A stretch of DNA of 7,679 nt, from positions 1-7,679 of the forward strand of contig DMPG01000203.1 in assembly GCA_003456055.1 (NCBI GenBank), given 5' to 3'. Positions 1 to 6,612 of the stretch are shown here, in pieces. The translations under genes were made by a program, and so were the position numbers. The notes under the pieces are model-generated. The model did no database searches and was not told where the DNA came from. It was given only the letters and a program-made list of their open reading frames with translations. Each line of letters starts with the position of its first letter. Position 1 is the stretch's first letter. The DNA comes from Bacteroidota bacterium (GTDB taxonomy: Bacteria > Bacteroidota > Ignavibacteria > UBA10030 > UBA8401).

Positions 1-26
1 GGATTGAACGGATTAGGATAATTTTG
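1..26 (-). repeat. 26-base imperfect repeat encoding the T9SS sorting-domain entry motif (copy 1, at window edge)
   Basis: Encodes QNYPNPFN plus the first two bases of the next codon at the cut end of the CotH-family gene, with two base differences from the copy at 1699-1724. It is the evidence that this gene also carries a T9SS sorting domain, most of which is outside the window. Confidence 0.8.
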
Positions 27-1457
27 AGCAAGTGCAAATTCCGTTGGGATTAAACTATTGTTTTCCGAAACGGATAACGGAGAACCTGTTAATTCTATAT
101 CGATCCAATTGATCCTGTCATTGATCCATTTTTTGAGATAAGTAATTTCATTAGCATATGTTCCACCGACATACGCATTTGGCCATACGTATGTATTCAA
201 GATCGGCCATCTCACAAAATTCCGCTGCTGCGCTTCTGTAAGATGAACAACCAAAGAGTCGATGAATGCATTGATCGATTTCACGACGAATTGTTTTTTT
301 CGCAGTTCGATCCACCGTGATTTCACTTTATTCATGAAATTCTTGTCCTGCAAAAGTCGATTCCACCAAAACGGCGGCTGGAATTGATCCGTTGTTTTGA
401 ATGTGGAATTCGTTGTCAGATATGACAACTGCCACCCGTTAATGATTGCACCGTCATAATAATCGCTGTTTCCAAATCCATGATTGTAATCCCAATACGG
501 GCCGAGAATGAGTTTACTGTTCTTTGAATCTTTATCCTTATGCATGTAGAAGCTCAACCGAAAACCGTCAACATTTTTCGTCACCTCATTCATAATAAAA
601 TAATCGACTGCTGAATTCACATCAAGCACCTTTACATACCCATTAACGGTATCGTCGTAAGTCGGCAACATCATATTTGCTTCAAAATTCAAGATGAAAT
701 TCTTGATATATGTTTTTTGTACTTCGATGATATCCTCAGGTTTTGGATAATGATATTGATACAATATTTTATACGGTGATCCTGTAAAAGGAGCAAATGT
801 GGAATACCATCCGTCATTTCCACTTCCGTCTAGTTTATCGATTTTAATTATATACCCTCCAGTAAGTGCATCTCCCGAAGTACCTGTTGAATCAAGCTTA
901 GAAACATTTACTCTATTTTTATCCCGTTTAACTTTTTCTAAAAGTATATACACTCCTTGATACTGACCGTTGATCACCAATTCACAATATCGTGATCGGC
1001 TAGCATATCGTCCGATTGCGTTTGAAAGTGCATAAGTGATAACATCCCTCATCAACGTTTTGTCATTATATTGAGCCGATAATATCCAATCGCTTTCTTC
1101 CGGCATACCAAAGAGTGACACCGCAAGATCTTCACCACCAGCATCTCGTGTCTCAAAACCGAACTGTTTCTTTGGAAACATTTGTGACGAAGAGCCTCTG
1201 ATCTCAATGCCGACCTTTCCCTTATAATGATTGAGGGAGTCGGTGACATTGTTTCGAACACCTTCACCATTATAAATTATTCCGAGGTCAACAGTAATTT
1301 TTGGTTCATTAACAATCGTTTGTCCATTCGTATTGATGAGAACGATAGGAAGATTTGATGATGTAAATGTCTGTCCAATGGCAAAAGAAATGACTGCAGT
1401 TTCCAGAATTAAGAAGGCAGCGGCCATCAGTTTAAATTGATCATATGGTATTTTCAT
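1..1457 (-). CDS. CotH kinase family protein with T9SS C-terminal sorting domain (3' end cut by window edge)
   Basis: The frame is open from the ATG at 1457 to the window edge, giving 485 visible codons with no stop. Residues 1-26 look like a signal peptide (hydrophobic from about residue 10, possible cleavage after SFA). The body matches the CotH kinase family (Pfam CotH type): IRGSSSQMFPKKQFGFE at 86-102, GVYILLEKVKRDKNRV at 168-183 with E174, MNEVTKNVDGFRLSFY at 289-304, and GPYWDYNHGFGN at 319-330, whose D323 sits where the family's metal-binding Asp is expected. Known family members (Bacillus CotH) are atypical protein kinases that phosphorylate spore coat proteins; here the substrate is unknown. 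The last visible residues, FALAQNYPNPFN (474-485), open a T9SS type A sorting domain, so the protein is probably secreted or surface-anchored. It begins 21 bases after the upstream ASST gene, so it is likely in the same operon. M11 is a possible alternative start, but M1 has a better placed ribosome-binding site. Confidence 0.93.
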   Translation of the reverse strand, partial: MKIPYDQFKLMAAAFLILETAVISFAIGQTFTSSNLPIVLINTNGQTIVNEPKITVDLGIIYNGEGVRNNVTDSLNHYKGKVGIEIRGSSSQMFPKKQFGFETRDAGGEDLAVSLFGMPEESDWILSAQYNDKTLMRDVITYALSNAIGRYASRSRYCELVINGQYQGVYILLEKVKRDKNRVNVSKLDSTGTSGDALTGGYIIKIDKLDGSGNDGWYSTFAPFTGSPYKILYQYHYPKPEDIIEVQKTYIKNFILNFEANMMLPTYDDTVNGYVKVLDVNSAVDYFIMNEVTKNVDGFRLSFYMHKDKDSKNSKLILGPYWDYNHGFGNSDYYDGAIINGWQLSYLTTNSTFKTTDQFQPPFWWNRLLQDKNFMNKVKSRWIELRKKQFVVKSINAFIDSLVVHLTEAQQRNFVRWPILNTYVWPNAYVGGTYANEITYLKKWINDRINWIDIELTGSPLSVSENNSLIPTEFALAQNYPNPFN

Positions 1458-1464
1458 AAATGAT

Positions 1465-1471
1465 CTCTCAC
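1465..1471 (-). promoter_or_regulatory. Candidate ribosome-binding site for the CotH-family gene
   Basis: The coding strand reads GTGAGAG, 7 bases before the ATG at 1457. It is a weak Shine-Dalgarno-like purine run in the 21-base gap after the stop codon of the preceding gene. It supports M1 over the internal M11 and fits translation from a shared message. Confidence 0.35.
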
Positions 1472-1478
1472 TTACAAA

Positions 1479-4358
1479 TTATTTCATCAAAAGCATTTTT
1501 TTAACTGAAACAAAATTCCCGGCTTGCATTCGGCAGAAATACATCCCGGACGGTACATGGTCTCCGTTGAATTGGACAGAATACTCACCAGTTTGTTTCT
1601 GTTCATTCATCAGCATCGCGATCTCTTTTCCCAACAAATCATAAATTTTTATTGAAACCTGTTGAACTGATGGAACAGAAAATCGAATCGTCGTTGTTGG
1701 ATTGAATGGATTGGGATAATTTTGTAATAATGCAAACTCCCTGATAATTATTTCAGTATTTACAACACCAACCGTTGTTGAAATAGAAAACGACGGACTC
1801 ACAGCGTAGATGTTACTATCCAGAACAGAACTGATCTTGATCGTGTATATCGAATCAACGGACAATCCTGTTGCTGGAACTTTCCATACAAAACGTCCTG
1901 TGTTTTCCGTACTGTCTTTGATCTTCATTGCCAGTGATCCATTTTTGTATAACCGTATATTAACTCGTTCATCAAAATTATTTTCATACTTCAATTGATA
2001 AGAACTGTTGGACATAAATTTTACATTCGCTGTCGGATAAAGAACTGATATAAAGACACTGCTTGTTGTGAACGATCCGGTTGATGACCATCCACTTTTT
2101 CCTTGTTCGTTGACCGCTTTTGCACGCCAGTAATATTTTTTGTTCAGTTCATATCCGCTCCACATTTTGTAAGATGTGATCATTGTAGAATCGTTTACAA
2201 CCAACGTTGCAAAGGTTGAATCTTTCGCGATCTGCAGATGCGAGCCGGTAATGTGTCCGGATGTGCTCCATCGGATCAACACCGGTTTTGTTTGATTGAC
2301 CAGTGCGTTCTGTAACGGTGAAATTACAATGGGCTGCACCGGAGATGTAACTTGAAACGGGATCCCAATAATAAATTCACCAAATTTTGTCGTCGTTACC
2401 GTCAATGTTCTTTTCACAGGATCGTATACGGTCGTCAACGGAATAAACATTCCGGATCCTTCAAATTCTCGAGCATAGACGATCAACTTATTAAGCCACG
2501 GAGCTGGCTGGATGATGGTACTGTCGAATGTAATATCGGCAGTAAATGAAGAAATTCCAGTCTGCTCCACAACAAAACGTATCGGATAAACCATTGGTGC
2601 ACGATCGGGAAATTCCATCTTCTGCGAGGTATACAAATATTTTTTTACTGTAATAGAATTGTATCCGATGGTTGCGTCGTTCAATTTTACTATAACATTC
2701 GTTCGGTTCGAATCGCCCTTGTTGAATGAATATTCAACTGCTGTCAGAACTTCGGGAATAGTTACATTGCCAGCAGGAACAAGATGGGCATTCCACTCAA
2801 ATTTTAGAGCGCGGTAGCTCGGCATTTTATCCAAAGATTCCATTTCAAAAAGAACTTCACCTGTCGGACTCAGTTCGGTGATCATTGTAGAACCAACACC
2901 GACAAAACTCGCGGACCCCCATCCGATCACTGTATTTCCGTTTGCCAGCCGTTGAACTGAACCGCGAGTCGGCGCGTACATATCGGGTGTATGCCGGTAC
3001 TGCCAAACCATTGTTGCAGTTTTGTTCACCTGATCGATCTTATATTCGACTGCGCGCGACAGCACTTGCGGATGAAGATTCCCGTTATCGAACATGATAA
3101 AATTTCCGTTCGCTAACTTTTTGAACGAATGTGCAAATGTAAAATAGGTCGGTTTGTTTGCTTCATTTTCACCAACGAATGTAAATTGATTGTTCCTTCC
3201 TCCCATTCGCCACATGAACTCACCGGTCATCCGATTCAATTTTACGATCTCACAAGTGTTCCGAAAACAAACCAAAAGATTGCCGTCCGTATCGATATCG
3301 TACGCATTCACATGTATGTAATCAAACGCTGCTGCAGTAACATTCATATATGTTTCCGAGATCGGGATATGATCCCAGCTGCGCCATTGAAATACAACAT
3401 TCTTCTGCAGATCCAATTCCTGTACGATCGAACCAACAACGATTGCATTTGCATTTCCACCTGTAACAATTTTGCTCAGATCGATATATTGAATATCGTA
3501 TGCATGCAGAATGACATGTCCGTTCGGAAGCATCAAAAATTCATGCGTATCAGAATCATACCCATTTCCAGCTCTAAAACTATCCACAACGGCAAATGTT
3601 GAATCCATAATTTTATGAACACAACGACTTCCGCCGGCATATCCCCAATCGCTGAATGGATCTGCGTATGACAGTAACCCGTTTGGCTGAACTTTAAAGT
3701 CATACACATGTCCCGGCCGACGAAGATACTTTATGACCTTACCGGTATTATCGACCATATAAAGAAAGTGACCAACTCCTGCAACATCATCTGAAGTTGT
3801 CAGAAAATAATTTCCCGGTGCAGGATGAGTGACCGTATCTACTTTGAACTTTGGAAAATCAGCAGGGAGTGAATCGATCGCTGAGATTGTTTGATCTGTT
3901 GGTTCACTTATTTTGGTTAGTGTATTTTTTAAAACAACTTCGCTCTGTTCATTAACCGAATATTTACGGGTTAGCGGTTCGGACTGGATTGTCACAGAGA
4001 AAGAGAAATTCTTTCTTTCAAGAATGTTTCCCATTTCTGTTCTCACTTCTCCGTTAAACAGAACGGAGATTTTTTCGGAAGGAGAAAATATTCCATTTGG
4101 TTGAAATAGTAACGTTTGCTGGTCGTCGGAAAGGGTAAAGGTTCCAAAATGAATTCCGCTGACCGAGCCGGTGACACAAATGTCGGAGGCAGAGACAGTA
4201 TGTTCCAATATTCTCTCAGCACTTCGCAGAATGATGTTGGTTTCACGTGAATTGAATTGTGAATTCGGAACCGGTGAAATATAGGTTATTGATTGAGCTT
4301 GAATTTTAAATGCACAAAGAATAACAGTAATGAATAGCTTTGATCGTACTAATTTCAT
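1479..4358 (-). CDS. Secreted multidomain arylsulfotransferase (ASST)-like protein with T9SS sorting domain
   Basis: 959 residues, complete. Signal peptide 1-21 (KLVRSK n-region, hydrophobic core, IQA/QS cleavage). Residues 23-125 look like an Ig-like Big_5-type domain, then a polar linker to about 165. Residues 165-525 form an ASST-type beta-propeller (Arylsulfotran family): DTHEFLMLPNG (270-280), DYIHVNAYDID (346-356), FRN (365-367) followed by EIVKLNRMTGEFMWRMGG, FAHSFKKLANGNFIMFDNGN (408-427), SRAVEYK (434-440) and VWQYRH. H272, H349, R366 and H410 correspond, by my motif comparison, to the catalytic His252/His356/Arg374/His436 set of E. coli AssT, where His436 carries the sulfuryl group without PAPS. 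After it come an unassigned beta-rich region (530-665), a FnIII domain (about 672-766), an Ig-like domain (about 769-860) and a T9SS type A sorting domain (871-959, QNYPNPFNP then SIKIYDLLG and PSGMYFCRM). Paralogous to the gene 15 bases upstream. Donor and acceptor cannot be read from sequence; a non-catalytic propeller is possible. Confidence 0.9.
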   Translation of the reverse strand: MKLVRSKLFITVILCAFKIQAQSITYISPVPNSQFNSRETNIILRSAERILEHTVSASDICVTGSVSGIHFGTFTLSDDQQTLLFQPNGIFSPSEKISVLFNGEVRTEMGNILERKNFSFSVTIQSEPLTRKYSVNEQSEVVLKNTLTKISEPTDQTISAIDSLPADFPKFKVDTVTHPAPGNYFLTTSDDVAGVGHFLYMVDNTGKVIKYLRRPGHVYDFKVQPNGLLSYADPFSDWGYAGGSRCVHKIMDSTFAVVDSFRAGNGYDSDTHEFLMLPNGHVILHAYDIQYIDLSKIVTGGNANAIVVGSIVQELDLQKNVVFQWRSWDHIPISETYMNVTAAAFDYIHVNAYDIDTDGNLLVCFRNTCEIVKLNRMTGEFMWRMGGRNNQFTFVGENEANKPTYFTFAHSFKKLANGNFIMFDNGNLHPQVLSRAVEYKIDQVNKTATMVWQYRHTPDMYAPTRGSVQRLANGNTVIGWGSASFVGVGSTMITELSPTGEVLFEMESLDKMPSYRALKFEWNAHLVPAGNVTIPEVLTAVEYSFNKGDSNRTNVIVKLNDATIGYNSITVKKYLYTSQKMEFPDRAPMVYPIRFVVEQTGISSFTADITFDSTIIQPAPWLNKLIVYAREFEGSGMFIPLTTVYDPVKRTLTVTTTKFGEFIIGIPFQVTSPVQPIVISPLQNALVNQTKPVLIRWSTSGHITGSHLQIAKDSTFATLVVNDSTMITSYKMWSGYELNKKYYWRAKAVNEQGKSGWSSTGSFTTSSVFISVLYPTANVKFMSNSSYQLKYENNFDERVNIRLYKNGSLAMKIKDSTENTGRFVWKVPATGLSVDSIYTIKISSVLDSNIYAVSPSFSISTTVGVVNTEIIIREFALLQNYPNPFNPTTTIRFSVPSVQQVSIKIYDLLGKEIAMLMNEQKQTGEYSVQFNGDHVPSGMYFCRMQAGNFVSVKKMLLMK
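1699..1724 (-). repeat. 26-base imperfect repeat encoding the T9SS sorting-domain entry motif (copy 2)
   Basis: Encodes QNYPNPFNP at the start of the sorting domain of the 959-residue protein. It differs at two bases from each of the copies at 1-26 and 4603-4628. This is a coding repeat kept by a conserved domain and possibly by paralogy, not a mobile or regulatory repeat. Confidence 0.8.
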
Positions 4359-4364
4359 TGATGA

Positions 4365-4371
4365 CTTCTTT
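4365..4371 (-). promoter_or_regulatory. Candidate ribosome-binding site for the 959-residue ASST-like gene
   Basis: The coding strand reads AAAGAAG, 6 bases before the ATG at 4358 and starting three bases after the stop codon of the preceding gene. The AGAAG core is one substitution from AGGAG at normal spacing. It supports this start and a message shared with the upstream paralog. Confidence 0.4.
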
Positions 4372-4373
4372 CA

Positions 4374-6551
4374 TTATTTTAGAACAACCATTCGTTTTGT
4401 TGACATAAACGATCCGGCTGTCAGTGTGTAGAAATAGATACCGCTTGGTAATTGATGATAGTGCAACAGTGAGAACGGAATGCGATACGTTCCTGAAATT
4501 TGGTATTGATCGATAAGCTGAGCAACATCTCTTCCAAGAAGGTCATGGATTTTTAATGAAACAATGCTGTTTTCGGCAAGTGAATAGGTAATAATTGTTT
4601 CAGGATTGAATGGATTGGGAAAATTCTGTTGTAGCGAAAATCCATTCGGGGTATGATCAATTTCATGTTCAACAGTGGTTGAAATCAATTGCTTAAAGGA
4701 TACATTATCGATCAATACGTCGATGTCTGATAATCCGCAGTTAAAAACAACCCGTGCATTATTATCAGATGCATCCTGCATGGTAAAATCAAAAGAGAAA
4801 TGTTTTATCGTTGTTGTAAGCGCAATAGAACCGGTTTTACTGTAATTGGTGTTTGGTGCAGCTATCATAACTATTTTTGGATCGATAGTGCGGTTCGACG
4901 CTGCATATGCATCAAATTCAAATCGATATTTTAGCCCGTAGATCAACGGAATACCGTCTTGTGATATCTGTACATGCCAAGCCTGAGTGCCGCCATTTCC
5001 GATCTGTGCAAAAAATTCTCCGGTTCCGCTTACGTACGGCGCTCCGACAGCAGGTGATGTAATACCATAGTTCCACTGGGCAGTGCCGTCTCCAAAATCC
5101 CCGTTGATGACAAAATTTTCTCCCGGCGCAAAAAATTTTATAATTGTATTTTCTTCGTTTGAAAAAGGGCTTTCATTTCCGAAACCGTCTTTTGATGTTA
5201 TTCGAAAATAATACCGTTTTCCATTTTTAAATCCGGTAAGATCGACAGCCGATAACGATGTTGAATCGATCACCCGGGTTGGATTCACAACAGTATCGCA
5301 ATAGAGTATGAACTTATGGTTTGGAGCCTGATCGAATTTGTTGATGAGCAATGTGATCTTATCAATTCCGGATTCAAGGCTCACCGTTGGGGTTTTTGCT
5401 TTTCCTTTCCACGGAAAACGGAAAACTCTATAACTATGAGCACTTTTTACAAAATCCAGTTCCATAACTTTTACGCCGGTAGGAGTCACTTCTGTCAATT
5501 TCGGTAATGAGCCATCTGCCCAATTGATCAGTGTATTACCATTCGGAAGCCGCTGAACATTTCCCATCCACCATGTATATCGGTCGGGAACATTGCGATA
5601 TTGCCAGACAAGTGTTGCAGTCATCGAATCGGTATTTAATTTATATTCAACTGCACGTGAAAACGAATATGGAATATGATAATTTCCATTATCCATCATT
5701 GAATAATGCCCATTCCCCAATGCACGAATGTCATGTTGATATGATGGACCATTGTACGGATCATTGATAAATGTAAATTGATTGTGTTTTCCACCGAGTC
5801 TCCATATGATCGCACCGGTCTTACGATTAATCTTTGTGATTTCCGAAAGATGTCGACTGGAAATGACAATATTACTGTCAGTATCTACTGAAATTGCATT
5901 CATGTGAACGTAATCTATCCGAGCTGCTTTTAAGTTTTCATGAACTGCATCAATAATGTTAAAGTTGTCCCAACTTTTCCACGAGAACAAGACATTTCCG
6001 TATCGATCAACTTCCTGAATTGTGTTGCCAATAATTGTAGCATTTGAATCTCCGCCTCCATCGAGATTAAGTTTTTTCATATTAACTTTTCTCTCATCAA
6101 GCGCGATCACCAAAGCATTTCCGTTGGGAAGCAATTGTAAATCGTGTTCATCGGTACCATAGCTAGGTCCTGCTTTTATTTCGCGGGTTACCATATATGA
6201 TGAATCCATTTCGAAAAAACTCCAAAATCCATCAGCAAGACGATAAGAGAGCATGTTGTTATTATTGAGTTTGAAATCGCGAGCATTAGCAGGCATTTTT
6301 CTATAAAAAATGGGTGAACCATTATTGTCCAGAATGGCAATATACGGCGTCCCCCCCCAGTTATTGATGAAAATTAAACCTGAATCAGGATTGTTCTTTA
6401 CCGAAATCTTCACATGAGGATAATCAGAAGGAACTGAAACACCATTAGGAAAAACAAATGCAGTTGTTGATGGCTTTACTGAAATCGTTTGCGCGCTAAG
6501 GATCGAACAGCAATAATTTGTGAATAATATCAGAAGTAATAAATTTTTCAT
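4374..6551 (-). CDS. Secreted arylsulfotransferase (ASST)-like protein with CBM4/9-like module and T9SS sorting domain
   Basis: 725 residues, complete. Signal peptide 1-20 (MKN, Leu-rich core, LSA/QT cleavage). The ASST-type propeller spans about 42-382: TDEHDLQLLPNGN (133-145), DYVHMNAISVD (213-223), SSRHLSEITKINRKTG (231-246), YQHDIRALGNGHYSMMDNGN (271-290), SRAVEYK (298-304), VWQYRN. H136, H216, R233 and H273 match, by motif position, the catalytic His/His/Arg/His set of E. coli AssT, a PAPS-independent enzyme moving sulfuryl groups between phenolic compounds through a sulfo-histidine. A FnIII domain follows (about 385-470, RYYFRITSKDGFGNESPFS). Residues 476-621 resemble CBM4/9 (NFVINGDFGDGTAQW, GLKYRFEFDAYA, LIDNVSFKQL), suggesting carbohydrate targeting. 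A T9SS type A sorting domain closes it (639-725, QNFPNPFNPETIITYSL, LKIHDLLG, PSGIYFYTL). A G8 run lies in codons 65-67. The start is 61 bases from the GH5 stop and has no clear Shine-Dalgarno sequence; the signal peptide supports it. Activity is inferred from family only. Confidence 0.91.
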   Translation of the reverse strand: MKNLLLLILFTNYCCSILSAQTISVKPSTTAFVFPNGVSVPSDYPHVKISVKNNPDSGLIFINNWGGTPYIAILDNNGSPIFYRKMPANARDFKLNNNNMLSYRLADGFWSFFEMDSSYMVTREIKAGPSYGTDEHDLQLLPNGNALVIALDERKVNMKKLNLDGGGDSNATIIGNTIQEVDRYGNVLFSWKSWDNFNIIDAVHENLKAARIDYVHMNAISVDTDSNIVISSRHLSEITKINRKTGAIIWRLGGKHNQFTFINDPYNGPSYQHDIRALGNGHYSMMDNGNYHIPYSFSRAVEYKLNTDSMTATLVWQYRNVPDRYTWWMGNVQRLPNGNTLINWADGSLPKLTEVTPTGVKVMELDFVKSAHSYRVFRFPWKGKAKTPTVSLESGIDKITLLINKFDQAPNHKFILYCDTVVNPTRVIDSTSLSAVDLTGFKNGKRYYFRITSKDGFGNESPFSNEENTIIKFFAPGENFVINGDFGDGTAQWNYGITSPAVGAPYVSGTGEFFAQIGNGGTQAWHVQISQDGIPLIYGLKYRFEFDAYAASNRTIDPKIVMIAAPNTNYSKTGSIALTTTIKHFSFDFTMQDASDNNARVVFNCGLSDIDVLIDNVSFKQLISTTVEHEIDHTPNGFSLQQNFPNPFNPETIITYSLAENSIVSLKIHDLLGRDVAQLIDQYQISGTYRIPFSLLHYHQLPSGIYFYTLTAGSFMSTKRMVVLK
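4603..4628 (-). repeat. 26-base imperfect repeat encoding the T9SS sorting-domain entry motif (copy 3)
   Basis: Encodes QNFPNPFNP in the 725-residue protein, with two base differences from the copy at 1699-1724. Marks the start of its C-terminal sorting domain. Confidence 0.8.
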
Positions 6552-6612
6552 GAAATGTTTGTTTCATCGATTAGTCGTATTGTTAAATTATGCCACACCT
6601 ATTTCTGTTATT
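6552..6612 (-). other. 61-base intergenic gap between GH5 and the first ASST-like gene
   Basis: This is the largest gap in the window. I see no stable hairpin followed by a T-run, so no intrinsic terminator after GH5. I also see no Bacteroidota-type promoter (TAnnTTTG at -7 with TTTG near -33) and no Shine-Dalgarno sequence before the ATG at 6551. A CATAAT hexamer is present without a convincing -35 partner. Read-through from GH5 is possible, but a weak or divergent promoter here cannot be excluded. Confidence 0.4.

Noticed and set aside
1052..1270. Minus-strand open frame of 72 codons inside the CotH-family gene
   Set aside because: The overlapping frame carries the strong CotH motifs; this one is an out-of-frame shadow with no similarity I recognise.
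3129..3602. Plus-strand open frame of 157 codons inside the 959-residue ASST-like gene
   Set aside because: It lies antisense to the conserved propeller core and has no recognisable domain or ribosome-binding site. Its composition is what a reverse-frame shadow of a real gene gives.
4359..4376. TAATG overlap: an ATG overlapping the stop codon of the 725-residue gene as an alternative start for the next gene
   Set aside because: That ATG is out of frame with the signal peptide and propeller of the downstream protein. The in-frame ATG at 4358 has a purine-rich site at proper spacing.
1..4628. The recurring 26-base sequence as a mobile, CRISPR or regulatory repeat
   Set aside because: All three copies are in frame, encode the same sorting-domain motif, are widely and irregularly spaced, and have no spacer structure or flanking repeats.
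6551..6566. Small inverted repeat TGAAA / TTTCA with a 6-base loop at the start of the 725-residue gene
   Set aside because: A five-base, AT-rich stem is expected by chance in such DNA and is too weak to act as a terminator. A start-codon hairpin role would need further support.
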